Positions 1-7,477 of a stretch of 14,093 bases of DNA are shown one piece after another. The notes below the pieces were generated by a model. That model was not told where the DNA came from, ran no database searches, and was given only the letters and a program-made list of their open reading frames with translations. The DNA comes from MED-G20 sp038108155 (GTDB lineage Bacteria > Bacteroidota > Bacteroidia > Flavobacteriales_D > Parvicellaceae): positions 1 through 14,093 of the forward strand of contig JAYNHP010000044.1 of assembly GCA_038108155.1 (NCBI GenBank), in the 5' to 3' direction. Both the position numbers and the translations under genes were made by a program. How positions within the stretch are numbered: position 1 is the stretch's first letter; each line of letters starts with the position of its first letter.

Positions 1-1
1 A

Positions 2-481
2 AGGCATAAAGGTATTTTTAATTTATGGAACGCTTTTATTGAACTACAAAATGAGAATCCATCAGAATGGGAATTGTGGTGCTTAGGCACAGGAGAAGAA
101 TTTGAAAATAGAATTCTGCACCCAAAAATTAAACATTTTGGGTTTATACAACCTTTAGAAATAAATAAATATTTGTCACAGGCTGGTGTCTATATTTTGC
201 CAAGTATTTTTGAACCATGGGGAGTTTCAGTACATGAGATGGCTGCAGCTGGATTTCCAATGTTGCTTAGTAAAAACGTTGGATCTTCGGAAGAATTTTT
301 AGAAGAAAATATAAATGGATATCATTTTAGTTCTGTAAATAAATTTGAAATCAAACAAAAATTAAAAAAAATAATTAATTTAAATGATTCAGACTTATTA
401 ACCATGGGTAATAAAAGCTTTAATTTATCTTTGAAAAATTCTCCCAAAATTTGGGCTGAAAAATTAATTTCATTACTATGA
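2..481 (+). CDS. GT4-family glycosyltransferase, 3' part (5' end outside window)
   Basis: This is the C-terminal roughly 159 residues of a GT-B-fold glycosyltransferase; the reading frame is open from base 2, so the start lies upstream and the ATG at 74 is internal. The visible part is the nucleotide-sugar-binding half. It has a WELWCLGTGEE strand-loop typical of GT4 enzymes, a VYILPSIFEPWG segment, and an EX7E motif (Glu encoded at 212-214, then PWGVSVHE) that in this family contacts the donor sugar nucleotide. The enzyme would transfer a sugar from a nucleotide donor to a lipid-linked or growing glycan at the cytoplasmic face of the inner membrane. Its stop TGA overlaps the ATG of the next gene (ATGA at 478-481), which suggests translational coupling within a polysaccharide operon. 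Donor and acceptor cannot be told from the sequence. Confidence 0.88.
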   Translation, partial: RHKGIFNLWNAFIELQNENPSEWELWCLGTGEEFENRILHPKIKHFGFIQPLEINKYLSQAGVYILPSIFEPWGVSVHEMAAAGFPMLLSKNVGSSEEFLEENINGYHFSSVNKFEIKQKLKKIINLNDSDLLTMGNKSFNLSLKNSPKIWAEKLISLL

Positions 482-1396
482 CTAAAATTCTTATTACTGG
501 AGGAGCTGGGAATGTTGGTGGAGCACTGTCAAGAAAATNNNNNNNNNNTTATTGTAGATGATCTATCCACTGGTTCCACTTCAAAATTACCTTCCAAAGA
601 ATTTTCCAACTGGAGCTTTGTTAACTGTGATGTTAATAATTATACAAGTATTTCAGAAATAATGCTAACCAATCATTTTGATTATGTTTTTCACTATGCT
701 GCTGTAGTAGGAGTTAAACGTACCCAAGAAAATCCAATTATGGTTTTAAATGATATTGAAGGAATTAAAAATGTTTTACAGCTATCTAAAAACAGTTCTG
801 TTAAAAGAGTATTTTTCTCTTCTTCCTCCGAAGTGTATGGAGAACCTGTTGAATTACCCCAAAATGAAGAAACAACTCCGTTAAATTCAAGAGTTCCCTA
901 TGCTATAGTTAAAAATGTTGGTGAATCATTTTTCAGATCTTATTTTAAATCCTATGAATTGCCATATACTATATTTAGATTTTTTAATACTTATGGACCT
1001 AATCAGAGTGAAGATTTTGTTATTGCTAAATTTTTAAAATCAGCATTAAAAAATGAAGATATTACGATTTATGGAGATGGATCTCAGACTAGAACATTTT
1101 GCTATGTAGATGATAATATAAATACTTGTATTAAAATATTTGAAGACAATTTAATGATGAATGATGTAATTAATATTGGTGGAGCTAAGGAATATAAGAT
1201 TTTAGACGTTGCAAAATTGATAATTGAAAAGTTAAATTCTAAGTCAAAAATTATTCATTTGCCTGCTTTAAAAGAAGGGGATATGACTCGTAGAATGCCT
1301 GATAACTCTAAAATGTTAAGTATTATTCAAAATGATTTAATCTCTTTAGATTATGGATTGGATTTAATGCTTAAACATCCTGATTTTAGATACTAA
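478..1396 (+). CDS. NAD-dependent sugar epimerase/dehydratase (extended SDR), interrupted by an assembly gap
   Basis: An extended short-chain dehydrogenase acting on nucleotide sugars. The true start is ATG 478, giving MTKILITGGAGNVGG with the Rossmann GxxGxxG NAD-binding loop. After 20 residues the frame enters 10 Ns and resumes one frame over as IVDDLSTGS, the acidic end of the second Rossmann strand. The remainder has FFSSSSEVYG (active-site Ser region), the catalytic YxxxK as YAIVK, RFFNTYGP, and the substrate-binding stretch IYGDGSQTRTFCYVDD. The protein would be close to 310 residues once the gap is resolved, normal for the family. Relatives include UDP-glucose 4-epimerase, UDP-glucuronate decarboxylase and UDP-glucuronate 4-epimerase; I cannot choose between them. 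It sits between a glycosyltransferase and an AsnB-type gene, overlapping both (ATGA before, TAATG after). The apparent frameshift is best explained by a placeholder gap length, not by a broken gene. Confidence 0.85.
539..548. other. Assembly gap (10 Ns) inside the epimerase gene
   Basis: Ten Ns join two parts of one gene that are in different frames. The number looks like a fixed scaffolding placeholder. In-frame continuation needs a true gap that is a multiple of three. By comparison with the usual spacing between the GxxGxxG loop and the VDNLSTG segment in extended SDR proteins, about nine residues are missing, so the real gap is probably near 24 bases. Confidence 0.9.
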
Positions 1397-3273
1397 TGTG
1401 CGGCATAAACGGTGTTTATAACCATCAATCTATAGAAGATGTAGAAAATAAAGTCAAACAAATGAATAGTTTGACTAAGCACAGAGGTCCAGACTTTACT
1501 GACATTTATTTAGATTCAACAGTATGTTTAGGCCACAATAGACTCGCTATTATCGATTTAGACAGTAAATCTAATCAACCATTCACTTCTAATGATAAAA
1601 ATTTAATTTTAGTTTATAACGGGGAGATTTATAATTTTCAAGAGTTAAAAAAACAGTTGTCAAGTTCTTATAAATTTAAGACCGAATCAGATACAGAAAT
1701 AATTATTGCTGCCTACCAAACTTGGGGAATAGAAATGGTTTACAAGTTTAATGGTATGTTCTCCTTTGCTTTGTGGGATAAAACAAAAGAAGAACTTTTC
1801 TTGTGTCGAGATAGATTTGGTATAAAGCCTCTTTATTACCTAGAAATTAACCAAAGTTTAATATTTTCTTCTTCATTAAAAGCCGTTATTTCCTCATATC
1901 CAATAGATTTAAATATTAAAGAAGAAGATTTAATAGACTTTATTCAATATGGTACAGTACACCAGCCAAATACAATTTTAGAAAAAGTCAAATCTGTTCC
2001 TAGAGCTTCGTTTTTAAAAATTAGTAATCAAGAAACTAAAATTTTCGAATATTGGAATTTATTTGAAAATGCTATTCCTAATAAACCTGTTAAAGAACCA
2101 TTAAAAAATCTTGAAAAATTAATTTTAGAATCCGTTGAAAATAGGTTGGTTTCGGATGTTCCTTACGGTATTTTTTTAAGTGGAGGAATTGACTCTAGCA
2201 TCTTAGTGGCTGCTGCAAGTAAAGTTTCTAATAAAAATATAAATACATTTTCAGTAGTTTTCAAAGAGAAAAGTTTTGATGAAAGGAAATTTTCTAGAAT
2301 GATGGCCTCTAAGTATAAAACCAATCATTTTGAACTAGAACTTCATCCTGAAGATATATTACACCAAATTGAAGAGCCTTTTAAATTCATGGACCATCCA
2401 TCTGTAGATGGTATTAATACTTTTTTTATTTCTAAACAAGTTCATGAGAAGGGATTTAAAATGGCTTTGTCAGGTGCTGGTTCTGATGAGTTATTTGCAG
2501 GCTATCCAGTTTTTAAACAGGTATTTGAGCTAGAGAATAAAAAGTGGTTGTATTCATTTCCACCACAGCTAAGAAATCTTTTTGGTAAGCTTTTAATACA
2601 ACAAAAACAGTCATTAAAATCAGAAAAAATGGCTGAAATACTAAATTTAAAATTATTACAGTTACCATACTTTTACCCAATATTTAGAAAAATATTCACC
2701 AACAATTCTATCTCTAAGTTGACCGACATTAGAAATTTATCTTATGAAAGTTATCCATTTGAGTGGGGCCTAAGTGAGATTGGTTCTAAAAAAAGAGGAT
2801 TTAGTTATCCATTAATTAGTAGGATATCTGCTTTAGAGATTGAAACTTATTTACAAAATATTTTGTTAAGAGACTCGGATCAAATGGGAATGGCTAATTC
2901 TTTAGAAATAAGGGTTCCTTTTTTGGACCATAATTTAGTAGAGTATATTCTCTCATTACCCAACGAATTAAAATATCCTACATCTCCTAAAAAATTACTT
3001 ATTGACTCCACTAAAGGTTGGATTCCAGATGAAATTATTTTTAGAAAGAAAATGGGCTTTGTTTTTCCTTGGGAAAAATGGATGAGAAATGAACTGAAAA
3101 CATTTTGCGAACAATCTATTAACAGTCTTGAGAATATTTCTTTTTTTGAAATGAATTATGTTAATACCTTGTGGGTTAATTTTTTAAAAAACAAGTCACA
3201 AGTACATTGGCTTCAAATTTGGGCTCTAGTTGTCTTAGGGAAGTGGACAGCTAATAATAGTATAAAAAAATAG
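1396..3273 (+). CDS. asnB: AsnB-type glutamine amidotransferase (asparagine synthase, glutamine-hydrolysing) in a polysaccharide operon
   Basis: A 625-residue two-domain enzyme. The N-terminal class II (Ntn) glutaminase begins MCGINGV with the nucleophile Cys2, followed by R49 in HNRLAIID, N75-G76-E77 in YNGEIYNF, D99 in SDTE and CRDRFGIKPLYY at about 137-148. The C-terminal ATP-pyrophosphatase domain has the PP-loop SGGIDS at 262-267, then SGAGSDELFAGY and SLEIRVPFLDH. All key residues are present, so it should hydrolyse glutamine, pass ammonia through a tunnel and amidate an adenylated carboxylate. The classical product is asparagine. In polysaccharide clusters, homologues are often thought to amidate a sugar carboxylate such as a uronic acid, and the context favours that here, as inference. 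It starts at the ATG overlapping the epimerase stop (TAATG at 1394-1398) and is followed after 2 bases by a glycosyltransferase. The gene symbol describes the family, not the substrate. Confidence 0.9.
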   Translation: MCGINGVYNHQSIEDVENKVKQMNSLTKHRGPDFTDIYLDSTVCLGHNRLAIIDLDSKSNQPFTSNDKNLILVYNGEIYNFQELKKQLSSSYKFKTESDTEIIIAAYQTWGIEMVYKFNGMFSFALWDKTKEELFLCRDRFGIKPLYYLEINQSLIFSSSLKAVISSYPIDLNIKEEDLIDFIQYGTVHQPNTILEKVKSVPRASFLKISNQETKIFEYWNLFENAIPNKPVKEPLKNLEKLILESVENRLVSDVPYGIFLSGGIDSSILVAAASKVSNKNINTFSVVFKEKSFDERKFSRMMASKYKTNHFELELHPEDILHQIEEPFKFMDHPSVDGINTFFISKQVHEKGFKMALSGAGSDELFAGYPVFKQVFELENKKWLYSFPPQLRNLFGKLLIQQKQSLKSEKMAEILNLKLLQLPYFYPIFRKIFTNNSISKLTDIRNLSYESYPFEWGLSEIGSKKRGFSYPLISRISALEIETYLQNILLRDSDQMGMANSLEIRVPFLDHNLVEYILSLPNELKYPTSPKKLLIDSTKGWIPDEIIFRKKMGFVFPWEKWMRNELKTFCEQSINSLENISFFEMNYVNTLWVNFLKNKSQVHWLQIWALVVLGKWTANNSIKK

Positions 3274-3275
3274 AA

Positions 3276-4409
3276 TTGAAAAAAATATTAGTTTTTATCG
3301 ATTGGTACATCCCAGCATATAAAGCTGGAGGTCCAATAATTTCTGTGAAAAATATTATTGATCATCTTTCAACTCATTTTTATTTTTATATTATCACTTC
3401 TAATTTAGATATAGATAATAAAAAAGTTATAGATGAATCAGAGTTAAATAAATGGATTTCTAAAAAAAATCATGAAATAATTTATTTAAATAGAAAGAAC
3501 CAAAACATTACTTTTTTTAATAAAATCATTAACGATTTACGTCCTGAAATTATTTATTTGAACAGTATTTTTTCATATAAATTTTCTATTCTTCCAATTT
3601 TAGTTTCAAGAAAAAAGAAAAATATTAATAAAATAATTTTAGCACCTAGAGGTATGTTAGGAGAAGGTGCTCTAACAATTAAGAGATTTAAAAAAGTCTG
3701 TTTTTTAAAATTTATGAAATTTATAAGCTTCTATTCAAAAATTTATTGGCATGCTTCAACATATAATGAATCAACTGAAATTCAAAAGTTTTTTGGATTA
3801 CAATCAAAAATTTCTGTCGCTCAAAATTTATCAACTAATAATGAAAAATTAAAGTTTAAAGTTGGTAAGTTAGAAAATGGGTTCTTAACAATTTTATATT
3901 TATCTAGAATTTCAAAAAAAAAGAATTTATTATTTCTAATTAAATCTATTATTAACTCTGAAAATAAAAATAAAATCAAGTTAAAAATTATTGGATTTTG
4001 TGAGGATGAAATTTATTTTAAATCTTGTATGAATCTTATCAATGAAAACCAAATTGACTATGAATTTATTGGTTCTATTCCCCACGAACAATTATCTAAA
4101 TACTATCTAAGTTCTGATATTTTCTGTTTACCAACTCTTCATGAAAACTATGGCCATGTAATTTTAGAAGCACTCTCTTTTGGCCTTCCAATTATTATTT
4201 CACAAAACACACCTTGGAAAAATCTTGGAACTAAAAAAGTTGGATTTGATTTGCCTTTACTTTCTTCCTATTTCACATCTAAAATTGATTATTTTTTATC
4301 AATTGATAATTCTATTTTTTCTAACTATTCTAAAAATGCAATTAATTATTATAATGATATAAATCCAACAAATAAATTAGTTAAAGACAATATAAATTTG
4401 TTCTCATAA
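3276..4409 (+). CDS. GT4-family glycosyltransferase
   Basis: A 377-residue GT-B-fold glycosyltransferase. The N-terminus MKKILVFIDWYIPAYKAGGP carries the AGGP loop typical of the acceptor domain of GT4 enzymes. The C-terminal donor domain has LYLSRISKKKN (the YLSRI strand-loop, about 209-219) and IFCLPTLHENYGHVILEA, in which E290 and E298 form the EX7E nucleotide-sugar motif. No membrane segment is visible, so it probably acts on the cytoplasmic face of the inner membrane. Translation must start at TTG 3276, because the alignable N-terminus begins there; this is 2 bases after the amidotransferase stop. The protein is unusually rich in Ile, Lys and Asn and the gene is visibly more AT-rich than the flanking AsnB-type gene. 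This may reflect a separate origin within a mosaic polysaccharide locus. The sugar and linkage are unknown. Confidence 0.88.
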   Translation: MKKILVFIDWYIPAYKAGGPIISVKNIIDHLSTHFYFYIITSNLDIDNKKVIDESELNKWISKKNHEIIYLNRKNQNITFFNKIINDLRPEIIYLNSIFSYKFSILPILVSRKKKNINKIILAPRGMLGEGALTIKRFKKVCFLKFMKFISFYSKIYWHASTYNESTEIQKFFGLQSKISVAQNLSTNNEKLKFKVGKLENGFLTILYLSRISKKKNLLFLIKSIINSENKNKIKLKIIGFCEDEIYFKSCMNLINENQIDYEFIGSIPHEQLSKYYLSSDIFCLPTLHENYGHVILEALSFGLPIIISQNTPWKNLGTKKVGFDLPLLSSYFTSKIDYFLSIDNSIFSNYSKNAINYYNDINPTNKLVKDNINLFS

Positions 4410-4425
4410 TAATGAATTAAATTTG
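4397..4425 (+). promoter_or_regulatory. Putative internal promoter before the WcaF-like gene
   Basis: A TTTG at 4397-4400, a 17-base spacer and TAAATTTG at 4418-4425 match the Bacteroidota -33 TTTG and -7 TAnnTTTG pattern. The -7 element lies in the only real intergenic gap (4410-4443) of the operon, about 18 bases before the GTG start. The upstream TTTG belongs to another TAAATTTG (4393-4400) inside the end of the glycosyltransferase gene. In DNA this AT-rich the match could arise by chance. Confidence 0.4.
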
Positions 4426-4443
4426 TTTTATTAAAATAAAGCT

Positions 4444-4995
4444 GTGAGTTTACAATCAGATTTTTCTAAATTTAATAATAAGGATTTTTATCCTGGAAAT
4501 ATTATTTTAATAACTATATGGTATTTAGTTAGTCTTATTTTTTTTAAATCTAATTGGTTACCTTTTTCATTTTTTAAAGTTTTTATTTTAAGAATATTTG
4601 GTGCCAAGATTGGAAAGTCTGTTGTGATTAAACCTACTGTTAATATCAAATACCCATGGAAACTATCCTTGGGAGATCATGTTTGGATTGGAGAAAATGT
4701 TTGGATTGACAATTTAGATAATGTGGATATTGGAAATAATGTTTGTATTTCCCAAGGTGCATTTTTGTTATGTGGTAACCATAATTACAAAAAAGAAAGT
4801 TTTGATTTAATAACCAAACCTATTAAAGTTGAAGATGGTGTTTGGATTGGAGCTAAATCAATTGTTTTGCCTGGTGTAACAGCAAAATCTCATTCTATTC
4901 TTTCTGCTGGTTCTATTACATCTAAAAATTTAGAACCTTACAGTATTTACAAAGGAAATCCTGCAGAAAAAGTAGGTATTAGAACTATTTCATGA
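4444..4995 (+). CDS. wcaF: WcaF-like left-handed beta-helix O-acetyltransferase
   Basis: A 183-residue hexapeptide-repeat acyltransferase closely resembling putative colanic acid acetyltransferase WcaF and its Bacteroidota relatives. The N-terminal third (about 1-55) has a hydrophobic segment IILITIWYLVSLIFF, then FFKVFILRIFGAKIGKSVVI, usual in this family. From about residue 56 it runs as imperfect hexapeptide turns: IGKSVVIKPTVNI, LGDHVWIGENVWI, NVDIGNNVCISQGAFLLCGNHNY, then VEDGVWIGAKSIVLPGVT. The His in GNHNY is in the position of the catalytic base that activates the acceptor hydroxyl. It would transfer acetyl from acetyl-CoA to a sugar of the repeat unit in the cytoplasm. The start is GTG 4444, which gives the expected family length. 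The stop overlaps the next gene's ATG (ATGA, 4992-4995). Confidence 0.88.
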   Translation: MSLQSDFSKFNNKDFYPGNIILITIWYLVSLIFFKSNWLPFSFFKVFILRIFGAKIGKSVVIKPTVNIKYPWKLSLGDHVWIGENVWIDNLDNVDIGNNVCISQGAFLLCGNHNYKKESFDLITKPIKVEDGVWIGAKSIVLPGVTAKSHSILSAGSITSKNLEPYSIYKGNPAEKVGIRTIS

Positions 4996-5732
4996 AAATA
5001 TCTATAATTACTGTTTGTTTTAATAGTCAGCAAACTATAAAAGCAACTATAAAGTCTGTTCTCAACCAATCTTACAAGCAAGTTGAATATATAATTATTG
5101 ATGGAGTTTCTACAGATAACACTTTAGATATTATTAAAGAATTTTCAGATAGTATTGATATTTTTGTTTCAGAAAGTGATGATGGTATTTACGATGCTAT
5201 TAATAAAGGAATTAATAAATCCTCTGGTGATGTTGTAGGTCTTCTTCATGCTGACGATGTTTTTGATAATAACACTGTAATTGAAAATGTTATGGGCTTA
5301 TTTGATGAAAACATAGATATGATTTATGGAGATATTAATTATGTGGATAGAAAAGATATTAATAGAGTAATTAGGAGGTGGAAATCTGATATTTATACTA
5401 AAGGGAAATTTAAATGGGGATGGATGCCTCCGCATACTGGTTTTTTTATTAAAAAATCCTGTTATTTAAAATATGGTTTATACAAGCTTAGTTTAGGGAG
5501 TTCAGCAGATTATGAATTGATGTTAAGAATGTTTGAATTATACAATTTGAAATCTAAATACATACCAATAAATATTACGAAAATGAGAGTGGGTGGAGTT
5601 AGTAATTCTAGTTTAAAAAGTAGATGGCAGGCTAATAGAAACGATAAAAAATCTTGGGAAATAAATGGTTTAAAACCTTTTTGGTTTACTTTTTTAATTA
5701 AACCAATTATCAAAATAAAACAGTTTTTCTAG
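4992..5732 (+). CDS. GT2-family glycosyltransferase (WcaE-like)
   Basis: A 246-residue GT-A-fold inverting glycosyltransferase. It opens with MKISIITVCFNSQQTI, the usual GT2 first strand. IIIDGVSTDNT (about 34-44) binds the nucleotide, SDDGIYDAINKGI (about 62-74) follows, and the metal-binding D-rich motif is HADD at 86-89. The later WMPPHTGFFIKKSCYLKYG and SADYELMLRM segments are typical of the WcaE-like subgroup, with the Asp-Tyr-Glu probably including the catalytic acid. The ATG overlaps the stop of the acetyltransferase gene, a common pairing in colanic-acid-like and other exopolysaccharide clusters. This is the last gene of the operon in the window. Its stop TAG lies in a CTAG shared with the stop of the convergent gene, so there is no room for a terminator between the two. 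Confidence 0.88.
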   Translation: MKISIITVCFNSQQTIKATIKSVLNQSYKQVEYIIIDGVSTDNTLDIIKEFSDSIDIFVSESDDGIYDAINKGINKSSGDVVGLLHADDVFDNNTVIENVMGLFDENIDMIYGDINYVDRKDINRVIRRWKSDIYTKGKFKWGWMPPHTGFFIKKSCYLKYGLYKLSLGSSADYELMLRMFELYNLKSKYIPINITKMRVGGVSNSSLKSRWQANRNDKKSWEINGLKPFWFTFLIKPIIKIKQFF

Positions 5733-6709
5733 AAGTTAGCTCTCATTGTCCGTTTTGCTTTTTTCTTTTTGAAATTCTTGAATTGATAAGTATTATGCCT
5801 TCTATTGCCATAACTACTTTTTGACTTAAACTTTCTAGGCATTTTATATTTCATCAAATAATCTGCGTAATACATATTATTTTTAGTTGCAATTAACTTA
5901 CTAAAAGAAATATTTAACATGAAAATATCGTCAAAACTTTTTGGATTTCCTCTAGTTTGCCCTATCGCAAAACTTACAGCCTGTTCTTCAGGACCGTTGT
6001 ATTGATTTGCTATATTTTCTTCACCAGGATCATGGGCATAAACAGTTGAAATATCATCTAAATAATCTGTGTAATTTTTCATATACCTAAAGTATATTCC
6101 AAACTTATAAAAAGTTGCAGTTTTTAAAATTGCACCAATACCATAAGGTGTCGAGAAGCTTATTTGACTGTAAGGGTTTGCTTGTCCTTCTGTTTTTAAT
6201 GGTCTTAAGCTTTCCCAATCTTTAATTGGGCTATTAGCATTAACTAAAAATGCACCCTTTGGATTGTGGTAAAATACAGAGCCGCCTACAAAAGCGTATA
6301 GATTTAAACTTGTTCTATATCTTCCTGTACGTCCAAGATCATTTATTTTAAAAAATGTATATTCTAAGCATGAATTAAGTTCAAATATTTGGTTTTGAAA
6401 TCTTAAGTTTCTCCATCCTCTAGGCCCTGTAGAATTTGCATCGTCCCCACTAATTTTAACATAATTTATGCCAGAATTAATATGGATTTTAGAGTTTATC
6501 TTGTATCTGCCATATAATCCTGTTGTAATATTGGTTTGTTTTAAAACAATATCTCCTAAAAATCCTTTAGCTACTTCTTCAGTCCCTCCTATATCTCCAA
6601 GAAAACCTGTTCCACCAAAGTTTAATCCAATATCAAAATTGTATTGTGAATAAATTGGGTTTAAGATAGCAGTTAATGCAAAAGTAAATAGAACTATTAT
6701 TCTTTTCAT
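5729..6709 (-). CDS. Outer-membrane beta-barrel protein, DUF6089/PorG-like, with a basic C-terminal tail
   Basis: A 326-residue envelope protein. Residues 1-21 form a signal peptide (MKRIIVLFTFALTAILNPIYS, cleavage near SYS-Q or IYS-Q). FGGTGFLGDIGG at 31-42 resembles the glycine-rich G..FLGDIG turn near the start of DUF6089 proteins, the group that includes the T9SS component PorG. GFLGDI recurs at 49-54. Alternating strands follow, such as TTGLYGRYKINSKIHINSG, FELNSCLEYTFF and KFGIYFRYM, consistent with a barrel in the outer membrane. From about 287 to the end the protein has 16 Lys/Arg and no acidic residue, after what looks like the last strand. A T9SS role is possible but the family is broad and multi-copy; a generic surface barrel is equally likely. 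A TACATTTG -7 element lies just upstream of the ATG. Confidence 0.72.
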   Translation of the reverse strand: MKRIIVLFTFALTAILNPIYSQYNFDIGLNFGGTGFLGDIGGTEEVAKGFLGDIVLKQTNITTGLYGRYKINSKIHINSGINYVKISGDDANSTGPRGWRNLRFQNQIFELNSCLEYTFFKINDLGRTGRYRTSLNLYAFVGGSVFYHNPKGAFLVNANSPIKDWESLRPLKTEGQANPYSQISFSTPYGIGAILKTATFYKFGIYFRYMKNYTDYLDDISTVYAHDPGEENIANQYNGPEEQAVSFAIGQTRGNPKSFDDIFMLNISFSKLIATKNNMYYADYLMKYKMPRKFKSKSSYGNRRHNTYQFKNFKKKKAKRTMRANF

Positions 6710-6714
6710 TAATG

Positions 6715-6722
6715 CAAATGTA
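6715..6722 (-). promoter_or_regulatory. Putative -7 promoter element (TACATTTG) for the PorG-like gene
   Basis: On the minus strand TACATTTG exactly fits TAnnTTTG and ends five bases before the ATG. No clear -33 TTTG is seen at the normal distance. The same octamer precedes dnaB. It lies in the 66-base gap between the two minus-strand barrel genes and suggests a very short leader. Confidence 0.4.
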
Positions 6723-6775
6723 ATTAAAACTGAAAATAAACTGATTGAATTTATAAAAATAGGTTTTAATATTTT

Positions 6776-7435
6776 TTAAAATTTAATACTAAGACCTCCT
6801 CTTAAAAGTGCTCCGCCTAAACCAATTTCACCAACTAGACCATAATTCTCACTAAAAAAGTATCTTCCACCTAAACAAACTCTTACAGAAAAAGGCAATA
6901 ATTCAGTATCATCATATTCATCTGTAAAATATGGATCATTACTTGTATAACTATTTTTCCTAGAATTTGTTCCTGCTCCAATTCCCAAATAACCATCAAA
7001 GTTTTCATCTTTAGTAAAATGGTAATTGAATCGAATGTGAATTCTAGTTCTCTCAGTTTTTAAATTGTAATTATAGGTTACTAAGTTTCCCGATCCATCA
7101 ATATTATTTGGGTCAGTTGCTGAATAACCTTGTCTGTTATAAATAAAGTCTATTCCTACTCCAACATCGTCAGTAACCATGTATTCTGCAGAAAACCCCA
7201 TAGGTCTTAAATATAAGCTCTTAAAGTTTTCTAGCGAGTCACTTTCAGGAAATAAATTTATTGTTCCTAATCCGTACCATGGACTTATAATTATATTTCC
7301 TTTTTTTACACAATGTAAATCTTTATCCATTGGGACTCCCATGCCTTCAGAAAAATCAACAGAGGGATTTTTTGTTTGTCCATAAAATAATATAGTAATA
7401 AAAATACTGAGAATAAGAGAAATAATTTTTTTCAT
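6776..7435 (-). CDS. Small outer-membrane beta-barrel protein of unknown function
   Basis: A 219-residue protein with an N-terminal signal peptide, MKKIISLILSIFITILFYGQ, cleaved near residue 20. The body is a series of amphipathic strands, for example NIIISPWYGLGTINL, LRPMGFSAEYMVTDDVGVGIDFIY, RTRIHIRFNYHF, GYLGIGAGTN and PFSVRVCLGGRYFF, separated by polar loops rich in Asn, Asp and Ser. It ends GGLSIKF, with a terminal Phe as expected for BAM-inserted barrels. The size suggests about eight strands. I chose the ATG at 7435 over an in-frame upstream start at 7492, because only the former puts the signal peptide at the N-terminus, and the latter would overlap the divergent flavoprotein gene. 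The PorG-like gene follows after 66 bases on the same strand; co-transcription is possible but that gene has its own candidate promoter. Ligand or role is unknown. Confidence 0.75.
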   Translation of the reverse strand: MKKIISLILSIFITILFYGQTKNPSVDFSEGMGVPMDKDLHCVKKGNIIISPWYGLGTINLFPESDSLENFKSLYLRPMGFSAEYMVTDDVGVGIDFIYNRQGYSATDPNNIDGSGNLVTYNYNLKTERTRIHIRFNYHFTKDENFDGYLGIGAGTNSRKNSYTSNDPYFTDEYDDTELLPFSVRVCLGGRYFFSENYGLVGEIGLGGALLRGGLSIKF

Positions 7436-7477
7436 GACAATTGTTTTATTATTATTTTTATTTAATATAATTCTATT

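Noticed and set aside
512..538. ATG at 512 as the start of the epimerase
   Set aside because: It is in the downstream frame but lies before the Ns, where the coding frame is the one starting at 478 (GGAGNVGG Rossmann loop). Using 512 would translate the wrong frame.
4180..4362. Small hydrophobic ORF on the plus strand inside the second GT4 gene
   Set aside because: It is an out-of-frame shadow of an AT-rich gene, with no start signal and a low-complexity Leu/Ile product.
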